Source of the DNA: Rhodospirillum rubrum ATCC 11170
GTDB taxonomy: Bacteria > Pseudomonadota > Alphaproteobacteria > Rhodospirillales > Rhodospirillaceae
Direction: 5' to 3'
Length of the DNA: 64,000 bases
Assembly: GCF_000013085.1 (NCBI RefSeq)
Contig: NC_007643.1
Location: forward strand, 62,001 to 126,000
Made by a program: the position numbers and the translations under genes
Notes under the pieces: model-generated
Told to the model about the DNA's origin: nothing
Databases searched by the model: none
The model's input: the letters and a program-made list of their open reading frames with translations, nothing else
Shown: in pieces, positions 49,258-58,700 of the stretch
Position numbering within the stretch: position 1 is the stretch's first letter
Layout of the letters: each line of letters begins with the position of its first letter

Positions 49258-49680
49258 TTAATCCAAGGACGGTTTGGACTGTCGGCCCTTTTTGATGGCG
49301 CCGCGCAGGGTCTTGCCGTCCATGCGTCGGGTCTGGCTGCCCTTGGTCGGCCGCGTCGGCCGGCGGGGCTTGTCGCGATGGCAGGCGGCCTGGATCAAGG
49401 CCACCAGCCGCTCGACCGCCTCGCGGCGGTTGGCTTCCTGGGTGCGCTGGCTTTGGGCGGTCAGCACCAGCACGCCCTCGCCGGTCAGCCGGCTGCCCGC
49501 CAGCACGCTCAACCGATGCTTGACCCAGCCCGGTAGATTGGGCGAGCCGGCGACATCGAAGCGCAGTTGCACCGCGGTCGATACCTTGTTGACGTTCTGT
49601 CCGCCCGGTCCCGAGGACCGGATGAAGCGTTCCTCGATTTCGGCGTCGTCGAGGGCGATGGTGGGGGTGATCGGAATCAT
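49258..49680 (-). CDS. arfB: Alternative ribosome-rescue factor B (peptidyl-tRNA hydrolase)
   Basis: ArfB (YaeJ) releases peptides from ribosomes stalled at the 3' end of mRNAs. The 140-residue product has the catalytic GGQ loop in RSSGPGGQNVNKVSTAVQLRFD. The basic C-terminal tail, which enters the mRNA channel, is rich in Arg and Lys (KPRRPTRPTKGSQTRRMDGKTLRGAIKKG). The ATG at 49680 (MIPITPTIAL) has AGGA 8 nt upstream. It stands downstream of the PLP enzyme gene, with a hairpin repeat between them. Confidence 0.96.
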   Translation of the reverse strand: MIPITPTIALDDAEIEERFIRSSGPGGQNVNKVSTAVQLRFDVAGSPNLPGWVKHRLSVLAGSRLTGEGVLVLTAQSQRTQEANRREAVERLVALIQAACHRDKPRRPTRPTKGSQTRRMDGKTLRGAIKKGRQSKPSLD

Positions 49681-49691
49681 CGGCCCATCCT

Positions 49692-49738
49692 AAAGCGGTA
49701 AGCGGAAAACCGGTATCCGATTTTCCGCCCACTTCTTT
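49692..49738. repeat. Hairpin repeat R2 between the PLP enzyme gene and arfB
   Basis: GCGGAAAA (49702-49709) and TTTTCCGC (49721-49728) form a perfect 8-bp stem around CCGGTATCCGA. Outer bases AAAG and CTTT extend the pairing imperfectly. The inner GGAAAACCGG and TTTTCCG words also occur in the hairpin at 43694-43744, suggesting a small dispersed family. On the minus strand the structure follows the PLP gene stop and may end its transcript. Confidence 0.7.
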
Positions 49739-50948
49739 ATGGGGCCAAAGCCCGCTCGAGATCGGCGATCAGATCGGCGGGGTCCTCCAGGCCGACGGAC
49801 AGACGGAAGGTGCCGTCGCCGGTCCAGTCGCGGTAGCTGCGCGCGTCGTCGCCATCGAGGTGGAACGACGAGGCGATCAGCGCCTCGGTCGGGATGTAGA
49901 ACAACAGGCTGCGCGTCTTGCCCAGCGATACCGCATAGGAGATCACCTGCAGGCGCTCGGCCAACTGGCGGGCCAGCGCCGGGCCGTCGTCGGCGGAAAA
50001 CGACACCATGCCCGAGAAGTTTTTCATCTGGCGGCACGCCAGGGCGTGCTGGGGATGGGAGGGCAGGCCCGGCCACAGCACCCGGCGCAGGCGCGGGTGG
50101 CCCTCGAGATAAGCCGCCACCGCCGCCGCCCCGGCCTGATGGCCGGCCATGCGCAGCGACAGGGTTTCCAGGCCGCGCAGAATCAGCCAGGCGGCGAAGG
50201 GGCTGATCGCCCCGCCGAAATGGATCAGGGCGTGTTTGCGCAAGGCGGCCATCGCCTGGGCCTTGCCGATGATGGCGCCGCCCAGGGCGTCGCCATGGCC
50301 GCAGGCGTATTTGGTCAGCGAATGGGCGACGAAATCGGCGCCCAGGGCAAGCGGCCGGGTGGCGATCGGCGTGGCCATGGTCGAATCCACCGACAGCAAG
50401 GCGCCGTGGGCATGGGCGATCGCCGCCAGGGCTTCGATGTCGGACAGCCGCAGGATCGGATTGCCCGGAGTCTCGATATGGATCAGCCGGGTTTCCGGGC
50501 GCAGGGCGGCGCGCACGGCCTCGAGGTTGGAGGTATCGACGGCGGTGGTGGCGATGCCCAGGCCGGGCAGGATATCGTGGGCGACCTCGGCGAGGCCGGC
50601 GTAGCAGACGCTCGAGATCACCAGATGATCGCCGGCCTTCAGCTGCGAGAGGAACAGGCCACTCAGGGCCGCCATGCCGCTGGCGAAGACCACCGCCGCC
50701 TCGCCGCCCTCCAGGGCCGCCAGCCGCTCTTCGAGCAGGGCGTTGGTCGGATTGTTCCAGCGCGTATACAAAAACGGCGTGTCCTCGGCCATGTCATTGG
50801 CCGAAAAGCCGACCGCCTCGGGCTTGGTGAAAAAGCTGGTGGCCGGAACCAGGGGATTGAGCACCTGGGCGCCGTCCGACTCGTCGGTGGTGCCGGCGTG
50901 CAGGGCCAGGGTGGCCTGGGCCAAGGGGGGGAAAGGACCGGGTTTCAC
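49737..50948 (-). CDS. Cys/Met metabolism PLP-dependent enzyme (cystathionine gamma-lyase/synthase-like)
   Basis: A 403-residue PLP enzyme of the trans-sulfuration family. It has the N-terminal HAGTTDESDGAQVLNPLVPATSF, YTRWNNPTNALLEERLAALEGGEAAVVFASGMAA for PLP phosphate binding, VDSTMATP, and the Schiff-base lysine in HSLTKYACGHGD. The family includes cystathionine beta/gamma-lyases, cystathionine gamma-synthase and methionine gamma-lyase; the sequence alone does not fix which. The start is GTG at 50948 with AGGGA 9 nt upstream. It stands alone with an 80-bp gap to the phosphatase gene. Confidence 0.93.
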   Translation of the reverse strand: MKPGPFPPLAQATLALHAGTTDESDGAQVLNPLVPATSFFTKPEAVGFSANDMAEDTPFLYTRWNNPTNALLEERLAALEGGEAAVVFASGMAALSGLFLSQLKAGDHLVISSVCYAGLAEVAHDILPGLGIATTAVDTSNLEAVRAALRPETRLIHIETPGNPILRLSDIEALAAIAHAHGALLSVDSTMATPIATRPLALGADFVAHSLTKYACGHGDALGGAIIGKAQAMAALRKHALIHFGGAISPFAAWLILRGLETLSLRMAGHQAGAAAVAAYLEGHPRLRRVLWPGLPSHPQHALACRQMKNFSGMVSFSADDGPALARQLAERLQVISYAVSLGKTRSLLFYIPTEALIASSFHLDGDDARSYRDWTGDGTFRLSVGLEDPADLIADLERALAP

Positions 50949-51028
50949 GATGACTTGTCCCTATCACTACAGACGATGTGTGTGAATTGAAACGCTATCA
51001 CGCAAAAATCAGGGCGTAAACCGCGCCC

Positions 51029-53038
51029 TCAGCGTTGCTTGATGACGATCAGGGTCAGGTCGTCGAGCACCGCCCGCTCGCCGATATGGGCGCGGACATC
51101 GGCGATCACCGCGTCTTTGATGGCGCCGCTGGTTTCGGTGCGATGGGCAAGGCAGGTGGCCTTCAGGCGGTCCATGCCGTACAGGCGATCGCCGGTATCG
51201 GCGGCTTCGGTGATGCCGTCGGTATAGAGCACCACCATATCGCCCGGCTCCAGGCTGAGGGCGGCTTCGTCGAGATAGGTGCGCATATCGTCGACCAACC
51301 CAAGCGGCATGCCGAGCATCAGGGTGTCGAGTTCCTCGACCCGGCCATCGGTGCGGATGACGATCAGGCTTTCGTGCTGGCCGATCACCCGCATGGCGCC
51401 GCCGCCCTCGGGCCGGGGCTGGTAGTCGATCAGGGCGAAGGTCAGGTTCTTGCCGCTGCCCATGCGCCGCATATTGCCCGCCAGCGAGCGGTTCAGCACA
51501 TCGACCAAGCTGGCGCGGTCGCCGCGGCCATCGGTGGTCAGGGTGCGCACCGCCGATTGGGTGAGCAGCATGACGACGCCGCTTTCCAGGCCATGGCCGG
51601 TGACATCGCCGATGCCGATGCGCACGCCGCCCTCGTGTTTCATGATGTCGTAGTAGTCGCCGCCGACCTCGTCGGCCGATTCCATGAAGGCGGCGATATC
51701 GAGCGCGGTGATCTCGCTCAATTCCTCGTCGCGCGGCAAAAGCATCTGCTGAATGCGGCGCGACACGTCCAGTTCGGCGCCCAGGCGCAGGTTTTCCGAG
51801 TTCAAGCGGGTGTTGAGCGCGCTGATTTCCCGGTGCGCCTCGTCAAGCTGGGCCAGCGACTGGGCGATTTCCTCGTTTTCCCGGCGCAGGATTTCGCGCT
51901 TTTCAACCTCCAGCTCGTTCATTCGCCGGGTATTGAGCTTGAAGATCTCCAGGGTGCGGGCCATCGCCCCGATCTCGTCGGCGGCCTCCTGGCCTTCGAC
52001 GGCGCGGTCGAGGGTGCCGCCGGCAAGGTTCTGCATCACCTCGTTCAGCGCCAGGATCGGCCGGCGGATGCTTTGAATCACTAGGGCGTTGGCCAGGAAG
52101 CCAAGCACCAGTACCACCCCGGCCAGCGAGCCGACGAAGATCAAGGTGGCGCGCGTCTTGTCTTGAAGATCGGCGCGCAGTTGATGCTCCCGGACCTTGC
52201 CCAGGGTGTCGAGGGCATCGATGGCGGCAGTGACTTTCTCAAGGTTGACGAAGACCAGGAAGCGCGATTGGCCGACCCAGGAGTCCGACAGGCGCAGCAG
52301 GGTGGTTAACTCGTGGCTGATCTGCCCCAGGCGATCATCGGCGAGGCTCAAGGCCAGACGTTCGGCCTCGGTCGGGCGCGACCGGCTGGCGCTTTCGAGC
52401 GCGTCGCGGAAGGCGGCCAGGGTGCTTTCGGCTTCTTTGCCGGTGGCGCGCCGCTGGAATATGTGGAATTCGTCGATCAGCGCGGTGACCTGATCGAAGC
52501 GGGCGATCAAGGGGTCGGGCGATCCGCCGGCTTGCGCCATGCGGCTTTGGGCGAAGGCCATCAGGCCCGAGACCTCGCCGGCCAGCCGGCCAAGGTGATG
52601 ATAGGTCTGCCCGGCCCGCTGGTTGAGCGCGCGCAGGTCCTCGAAATTCCCCATGGAGTCTTTGAGCACGGTCTCGAGCCCGCCGAGGACGGCCTCGATA
52701 TCGTCCTCCTTGAGCGATACCGCCTCGGCGGCACGGCCGATCTGGCCATATTTGAAGGCCACGTCATCGCCGATCGCCGGATCGCGGGTATCGGCATAGG
52801 CGGTGATCACCGTCAGAAAGCGCGAGGAGGTATCGCGCACCGCGGTGATTTCGCGCATGCGCAGGTCGAGAACCTCGGTGGTGCTGCGGTAGTCTTCCAC
52901 CAGCGTGACCAGCCGCCATCCCGAAACGACGATCACCAGAACGGCCAGGGCATAGATGGCCATGGTCAGCATGAGACGCCGCCCCAAGGGCATCTTGCGC
53001 AGAGCGCGGGTCAGGATCATGACAAGCGCATCGTTCAC
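51029..53038 (-). CDS. Membrane HAMP-SpoIIE (PP2C-type) serine phosphatase, SiaA-like
   Basis: A 669-residue sensor phosphatase. It has a membrane helix near residues 22-42, a periplasmic helical sensor region to about 300, and a second helix (LIFVGSLAGVVLVLGFLANALVI). A HAMP domain, a coiled coil (residues 385-430) and a C-terminal SpoIIE/PP2C domain follow, with the metal-binding Asp motifs SADEVGGDYYD, GIGDVTGHG, LYTDGITEA and DDLTLIVI. It should dephosphorylate the STAS protein encoded just upstream. The GTG at 53038 overlaps the STAS stop (GTGA). An ATG at 53020 is a second option. It is the last gene of a four-gene operon. Confidence 0.92.
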   Translation of the reverse strand: MNDALVMILTRALRKMPLGRRLMLTMAIYALAVLVIVVSGWRLVTLVEDYRSTTEVLDLRMREITAVRDTSSRFLTVITAYADTRDPAIGDDVAFKYGQIGRAAEAVSLKEDDIEAVLGGLETVLKDSMGNFEDLRALNQRAGQTYHHLGRLAGEVSGLMAFAQSRMAQAGGSPDPLIARFDQVTALIDEFHIFQRRATGKEAESTLAAFRDALESASRSRPTEAERLALSLADDRLGQISHELTTLLRLSDSWVGQSRFLVFVNLEKVTAAIDALDTLGKVREHQLRADLQDKTRATLIFVGSLAGVVLVLGFLANALVIQSIRRPILALNEVMQNLAGGTLDRAVEGQEAADEIGAMARTLEIFKLNTRRMNELEVEKREILRRENEEIAQSLAQLDEAHREISALNTRLNSENLRLGAELDVSRRIQQMLLPRDEELSEITALDIAAFMESADEVGGDYYDIMKHEGGVRIGIGDVTGHGLESGVVMLLTQSAVRTLTTDGRGDRASLVDVLNRSLAGNMRRMGSGKNLTFALIDYQPRPEGGGAMRVIGQHESLIVIRTDGRVEELDTLMLGMPLGLVDDMRTYLDEAALSLEPGDMVVLYTDGITEAADTGDRLYGMDRLKATCLAHRTETSGAIKDAVIADVRAHIGERAVLDDLTLIVIKQR

Positions 53039-53379
53039 TGGAAGTCCAGCTTGAGGGTGGGTAACAGGCGTTTGAGATTGACCAGGGATTTCCCCTGCCA
53101 AGCGACGGCGGTCGAGCCGAGGACGGTGAGCGATCCTCCTTCGTGGGCGCGCGCCTCGATCACGAATTTCGAAAGCATGGCGATACCCGAACTGTTGAGG
53201 AATTCCAGTTCGGTCAGGTCGATGGTCAGGATTTCGTTCTGCGCCAGGGCTTGGCGGAGAACGGCGGTGATCGGCTCGTATTCGGACATGCCATTGAGGC
53301 GGAGGATCCCGCTGATCGCCACCAGACTGCGGGTCGGATCATAGCGTACGTGGTAATTTTCACCGGAAATCAGGTCCAT
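53035..53379 (-). CDS. STAS-type regulatory phosphoprotein (anti-sigma-antagonist-like)
   Basis: A 114-residue single-domain protein. The STAS signature is ILTIDLTELEFLNSSGIAMLSKFVIEA, with Ser63/Ser64 as the likely phosphorylation site. The opening MDLISGENYHVRYD and LRLNGMSEYEPITAVLRQAL resemble the slr1659-type regulators. Its role should be to switch partners when phosphorylated by the kinase (next gene upstream) and dephosphorylated by the SpoIIE protein. It fills the place of SiaC in the Pseudomonas SiaABCD system. The ATG at 53379 lies 58 bp after the kinase gene. Confidence 0.9.
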   Translation of the reverse strand: MDLISGENYHVRYDPTRSLVAISGILRLNGMSEYEPITAVLRQALAQNEILTIDLTELEFLNSSGIAMLSKFVIEARAHEGGSLTVLGSTAVAWQGKSLVNLKRLLPTLKLDFQ

Positions 53380-53437
53380 GTCGACTGCGTCCGCGAGGCT
53401 TGCTTGAAGGGAAGAGGGGGGAGAGGGCGAGACCCGG

Positions 53438-54010
53438 TCAAACGGGGATTTGGACGATGGTCGAGACCATTACGGTGTCCTCTCCCGGATCCTCGAATCG
53501 CCAGGACAGGCTCGCGTTATAATCGTTGATCATTGTTATCAAACCAAGCCCGGATCCGTCATCGTCGCTACGTTCCTCTTCAAGGATACGCAGGTACATC
53601 TCCATCGGATCGCTGGCGATCAGCTCGGTGGCGTAGCTGTGGAACGTCGCGGCGCGGGCCCGGCTGACCGGATTGGTCTCGATGAAGGTGATGCGCTCGG
53701 CTTCCAGGCTCAGCGTGATGGTGATCGGCCGGGTGGATTCGGCCGCGCTGTATTTCATGGCGTTTTCAAGCAGTTCATTGGCGATATAGCTGACCGCCGC
53801 CTTGGCGTGCTTCTGGCGATCGGCCGTCGTCGTGTCATCGCCCGCCCCGGGAAAGAAGGTGGTCACGTAGTCGCCCAGGAAATCCGCCGAGAGCCCGTTG
53901 TTGCGCCAGCGCTGGCGCAGGGGCAACAAGCTGGGTGAAAAGCTGAGAACAAGGCTCTCCAGGACTTTTCCTGCGTCGGCTTCTTCGACGCTGCCGATCT
54001 GCTCGATCAT
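53438..54010 (-). CDS. HATPase-domain serine kinase-like regulator, SiaB-like
   Basis: A 190-residue soluble protein with a GHKL ATP-binding fold: N box SYIANELLENAMKYSA (about residues 77-92) and G box DGSGLGLITMIND (about 151-163). It has no His phosphotransfer domain, so it should act as an anti-sigma-type Ser/Thr kinase. It resembles slr1658-type regulators, the group that also covers SiaB. The expected substrate is the STAS protein encoded 58 bp downstream. The gene lies 60 bp after the diguanylate cyclase gene. Confidence 0.88.
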   Translation of the reverse strand: MIEQIGSVEEADAGKVLESLVLSFSPSLLPLRQRWRNNGLSADFLGDYVTTFFPGAGDDTTTADRQKHAKAAVSYIANELLENAMKYSAAESTRPITITLSLEAERITFIETNPVSRARAATFHSYATELIASDPMEMYLRILEEERSDDDGSGLGLITMINDYNASLSWRFEDPGEDTVMVSTIVQIPV

Positions 54011-54070
54011 GGGATGCTCGCTAGAGAAGGGGTGGGCAAAGAAGGCGAGGGGCGAAGGGGGCGCATGGGA

Positions 54071-54907
54071 TCAGGCGCGAACGGTATTGCGGTTATGGGC
54101 TTTGGCTTCATAAAGCCGGAAGTCGGCCTGGGCGATCAGATCGGCCGGATCCCCCTCGGGCCGGGGGAAGACGCAGGCCAAACCGATGCTGACGGTCACC
54201 CGGCCGTGGGGGGAGTCGGCATGGGGGATCGCCAAAGTCCACAGGGCAAGGCGGATAGCTTCCGCCACCTGTCTGGCCCCGGCCAGATCGGTCTCGGGGA
54301 AAAGAATAAGAAACTCCTCGCCGCCGACACGGGCGGGAAGATCGGGGGGGCGGCGACTGCAGCCTCTCAGGATCTCGGCGAAGGCGATCAGCACCTGATC
54401 CCCGCGGTTGTGACCATATCGGTCATTATAAGCCTTGAACAGGTCAAGGTCGCACATCGCCACCGACAGCGGCGAGCCGCTGCGCAGGCTGCGCGTCCAT
54501 TCCTGTTCAAGGGCGCTATCAAGCATGCGACGGTTGGCGATCGAGGTCAGCGGGTCGAGCCGGGCCAGCGCCTCGACCTCGGAATAGCGGCTCAGCCACT
54601 GGGTATCGATCTCGTCGCTATGTTCGGTGATGGTCTGGACCAGAACCTCCAGATCGTCTTTCTGCTGGCTGACCACCGTCAACACCTTGGACAGGCGCCG
54701 CTCGGCGATGACCCGTTCGCGGACTTCGCCGCGCAACCGGTCATTGGTCGAAAACAGCTCCGACTCGATGGCATCGCCATGCTCGACCGCCGTCGTCAGG
54801 GCGATTTCCAGATCGCTGTTTTGCTGTTCCAGGGTTTCAATCTTATGGCGAAGCTTCTTGATTTCAGATGCCATGGATTGAATGTTGATCCCTTCGATAT
54901 CACCCAT
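54071..54907 (-). CDS. Diguanylate cyclase with N-terminal coiled coil, SiaD-like
   Basis: A 278-residue soluble protein. Residues 10-110 form a long coiled coil (EIKKLRHKIETLEQQNSDLEI..., ERRLSKVLTVVSQQKDDLEVL). The GGDEF domain follows with LDPLTSIANRR, MCDLDLFKAYND and active-site GGEEF (residues 195-199). The inhibitory site RPPD (186-189) lies five residues before it. The protein has no receiver or membrane part, so control must come through the coiled coil. In SiaD the N-terminal stalk binds unphosphorylated SiaC. It is the first gene of the four-gene operon. The ATG at 54907 (MGDIEGIN) is preceded by a 164-bp gap to slyX, which is divergent. Confidence 0.93.
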   Translation of the reverse strand: MGDIEGINIQSMASEIKKLRHKIETLEQQNSDLEIALTTAVEHGDAIESELFSTNDRLRGEVRERVIAERRLSKVLTVVSQQKDDLEVLVQTITEHSDEIDTQWLSRYSEVEALARLDPLTSIANRRMLDSALEQEWTRSLRSGSPLSVAMCDLDLFKAYNDRYGHNRGDQVLIAFAEILRGCSRRPPDLPARVGGEEFLILFPETDLAGARQVAEAIRLALWTLAIPHADSPHGRVTVSIGLACVFPRPEGDPADLIAQADFRLYEAKAHNRNTVRA

Positions 54908-55071
54908 TCTCGATCATCGCCCATAAAAACCATCAAGGCTCGTTCCCGAGGCGACAGGTTGGCCCGCCGTCGTTTACAAGGACGCGGATCTATACCGCGA
55001 ATCAAGTCTGATTCGTTAGTCCGCCGAGACGTTCTCTCGCATCCGGTTCATTTTTGCCACGGAGCATAGTG

Positions 55072-55287
55072 ATGCCAAGCGCCCTGGAATCGCGCCTGAT
55101 CGATCTGGAAAGCCGGTTGACCCATCAAGAGGCGATGGTTGATGATCTCTCCGATGTTATCGCCGCCCAGGATCGGACGATCGCGCGGCTGGTCGTGCAA
55201 ATCCGCCATTTGGCCGGGGCGCTGCGCGATGTGGAGTTGGGCTCCATCGGCTCGCCGGCCGACGATAAACCGCCGCCCCATTATTGA
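55072..55287 (+). CDS. slyX: SlyX family protein
   Basis: A 71-residue coiled-coil protein. The heptad pattern (LIDLESRLTHQEAMVDDLSDVIAAQDRTIARLVVQIRHLAGALRDVE) and the C-terminal PPPHY ending are the SlyX hallmark. Its function is unknown. The ATG at 55072 has GGAG 7 nt upstream. It is convergent with the tRNA gene 37 bp downstream. Confidence 0.95.
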   Translation: MPSALESRLIDLESRLTHQEAMVDDLSDVIAAQDRTIARLVVQIRHLAGALRDVELGSIGSPADDKPPPHY

Positions 55288-55324
55288 GCCCCCTGCCGAG
55301 AGCGAGACAAGGATGGGAGCGGCA

Positions 55325-55401
55325 TGGCCTCCCCGACAGGATTCGAACCTGTGGCCTTTGGATTAGGAATCCAACGCTCTATCCTGCTGAGCTACGGGGA
55401 G
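55325..55401 (-). tRNA. tRNA-Arg (anticodon CCU)
   Basis: Read on the minus strand: acceptor arm CTCCCCG pairs with CGGGGAG. The D arm is TAGCTCAGCAGGATAGAGC, the anticodon stem TTGGA/TCCAA encloses loop TTCCTAA with anticodon CCT, and the T arm is ACAGGTTCGAATCCTGT. The discriminator is G and the CCA end is encoded (complement of 55325-55327). It reads the rare AGG codon. The total is 77 nt with CCA. Confidence 0.97.
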
Positions 55402-55622
55402 ATGCCTTGTCCTGGGTTATAACCGCGGCGATCGAAGGGCGCAACGCCCGCGCCGTTTTCGACGCTTCGCTTGGCGTTTATCGCGCCCCGGGGCGGGAAG
55501 GCCCGCGCCCGCCGGTTGCGCTGGCGGGATTTCGCCATATTTTCTCCTGATACTTTCGATTGGCCCCTGACCCGGGCCTTCCGGCCCCCCCCCTTGCCAA
55601 GGGGCGTCCCGGCCGGCCCTTT

Positions 55623-55668
55623 ATCACGGGCCTACCAGCCCTGGTTCTTATTACGGGCTTACCAGCCC
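55623..55668 (+). repeat. Two 19-bp direct repeats upstream of the alpha-2-macroglobulin gene
   Basis: ATCACGGGCCTACCAGCCC (55623-55641) and ATTACGGGCTTACCAGCCC (55650-55668) differ at two positions and have a 27-bp period. They lie 33-78 bp before the start codon. They could be binding sites for a regulator or leftovers of a local duplication. Confidence 0.6.
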
Positions 55669-55700
55669 GGCGGCCCCACCGACAGCAGCGGGAGACTTTC

Positions 55701-58700
55701 ATGATCACCAGCGGCGCGCCGATTGTCCTTGCTCGCTCCCCCTTGGGTCTGTCGCTCCGGGCCTTTGGGGCTTTGCCCGGCCGCGCCCGGCGGTTGGGGA
55801 TCGCCACCCTTTTCGGGCTGATCGCCCTGGTGTTGGCCCTGCCCTTGGTTGCCCGCGCCGCCGATCCCGTCGCCTCGGACGCCGCCACCGCCCAGGCCCT
55901 GGCCGATCTGGGCCGCGAGGCCGAGGGTCTGAAGGCCAATGTGCTCTATGTCGTTGAAAACGACGGCCAGAGGGCGCAGGCCAAGGCCGCCGAGGCGCGC
56001 GGCAAGGCCGAGCGCGGAGAATGGGATGGCGCCGTCGACGCCTGGGAGCAGGCCCTGCGCGCCGGACTGAAACAAGCCGATCGCTGGCTGATTCTCGCCG
56101 ATTTCTATGACAAGGCCGAAGGGGCCGAACCGCGCGCCGTGGCCGCCGCCTTTCTGGCGATCGCCGAGGCCGCCGGCGGGGAAGCCCGCGCCCTGGCCCA
56201 GACGCGGACCGCCGAATTGCTGATGGCCGCCGAGCGCGATGACGTGGCCTTGGCGTTGTTCCGCCGCGCCCAGGCCAGCCATCCCACCCCGCGCGCCGCC
56301 AACGGCATCGCCGCCCTCGGCGGAACCGGTTTGGCGATCCGGCGGACTCTGGTTGAAGCCGACCGCGATCTGCCCCGCTTGTGTCTGGATCTGACCGCCG
56401 CCCCCGCCGCCATCGATCTCGCGCCCTATGTCAAGATCGAGCCCGCCGTGCCGGTGGCGGTTAGCGCCACCGGCAAGCGCCTGTGCATCGACGGCCTGCC
56501 CCACGGCCAGACGGTCGGCGTGACGCTGCGCGAAGGGCTGCCGACGCTGACCGGCGCCACCTTGGCCCGCTCCTTGACCCTTGAGGCGCGTATCGCCAAC
56601 CGCGCCCCCCGCGTCGCCTTCGCCGGCAACGCCTATATCCTGCCGGCGCGCGGGGCCCGCGATGTCGCGGTGCGCACGGTCAATGTCGATCAACTGTGGT
56701 TGACCCTGCTGCGGGTCAACGACCGGGGCTTGGCCGGACTGCTGCGCGACCATGATTTGAATTCGATGGTGTCGGGCGGCGATCTGCGCGACATCGCCGA
56801 GGATTCGGGCGAAAAGATCTGGGAAGGCAAGCTCGATATCGACGCCGCCCTGAACCGCGAGACGGCGACGGCCATTCCCCTCGCCACCATCCTGCCCGAT
56901 CCCCGCCCCGGTCTTTACCTGCTGGCCGCCGAGGACCGTTTGCGCGGCTCGACGCCCTGGTGGAACCAGCCTTCGCAATGGCTGCTGGTCACCGATATCG
57001 GCTTGCAGAGCGCGGTCGGCCTGGATGGGTTGTCGGTTTTCGCCCGCTCGCTGTCGAGCGGCCGGGCCCTGGTCGGGGCCTCGGTCACCCTGGTCGCGCG
57101 CAACAACGCCGAGGTCGCCAGCGCCGTTACCGATCGCAACGGCATGGTCCGCTTCCAGCCCGCCCAGTTGAGCGGCCGCGACGGCAAGACGCCGACCTGG
57201 GTGATGGTCTATGGCCCGGCCGGCGATTTCGCCTATCTCGATGTCACCGGTCCGGCCTTCGATCTGTCCGATCGCGGCGTCGGCGGCCGCGAGGCCCCCG
57301 GTCCGCTCGACGCCTTCCTCTATACCGAGCGCGGCATCTACCGGCCGGGCGAGACGGTTCATCTCGCCGGGTTGTTGCGCGATTCGGGGGCGCGCGGGCT
57401 GTCGGGCCTGCCTTTGACCGTGAAGATCCTGCGTCCCGATGGCGTTCAGGTCGACCGCCAAGTCTTGAGCGATCAGGGGGTGGGAGCCTATGGCGCCGAT
57501 ATTCCCCTTCTCAAGGAAGCGCGCAGCGGACGGTGGGAGATCACCGCCCACGTCGATCCCGCCGCGCCGCCGATCGGCCGGGTGTCGTTCGTGGTCGAGG
57601 ATTTCGTGCCCCAGACCATGGAGGTCACCCTCAAGACCACCGCCACGGCCCTTGATCTGACGACGGGCGAGCCGTCGGCAGCGACGGCTTCGGTCGCGGT
57701 GCAGGCCGATTATTTCTACGGCGCCCCGGTGGCGTCGCAGCCGGTGACCTCGGAAGTGGTGCTGAGCGCCGATCCCGAGCCCTTCGCCGCCTTCAAGGGC
57801 TTCACCTTCGGTCTGGCCCAGGAGGAGGTCGAACCCCGGCGCTTCGATCTGGAGCCGACGCTAACCAACGCCAAGGGCGCGGCCACCCTGGCCGTCGCCC
57901 TGGATGGCGCGCCCGATACCTCGCACCCCTTGCGCGCCCTGGTGCGCACCAGCGTGATCGATGCCGGGGGCCGGGGGGCGGCGCGCACCCTGGTGCTGCC
58001 GGTTCGCCATCAGCCGATGGCCGTCGGCATCAAGGCCCGTTTCGAGGGGGACTCCCTGGCCGAGGGGGCGACCCCGGCCTTTGATCTGGCCGCCGTGAAC
58101 CCGGCCGGCGCCCCCGTCGGCCAGCGGCCGCTCGATTGGGTGCTCTATGAAGAGGTCAGCCGCTACACCTGGTATGAAAACGGCGGCGCCTGGAACTACC
58201 GCCGCACCGTCAGCGACGAGGTGCGCGCCTCGGGACGGGTGATGACCGCCGCCAATGGTCTGGCCGAGGTCGCCGTGCCCGTCGGCTTTGGCGCCTTCCG
58301 CCTTGAGGTGTCCGATGGCGGCGGGTCGCTCGCCGCCTCGTCCCAGCGCTTCCGCGCCGGCTGGTGGGTGGCCGGGTCCGACAGCCGCGATACCCCCGAT
58401 ACGCTGAAGGTCACCCGCGAGGCCGAGGCCTATCGGCCCGGCGAGCGGGCGCGTCTGCGCCTGGAGGCGCCTTTCGCCGGTCACGCCCTGGTTTCGGTGG
58501 TTACCGATCGTTTGCTTGATGTGCTTGACGTGCCGCTGCCCGAAGGCGGGCTGACGGTGGAATTGCCGGTCACCGAGGCCTGGGGGGTGGGCGCCTATGT
58601 GGTGGTCACCGCCTTCCGCCCCGGGGAGAACGCCGGATTGCGCGGTCCCGGGCGGGCGATGGGCGTGGCCTGGGTGCCCGTCGACATGACGCGGCGAACC

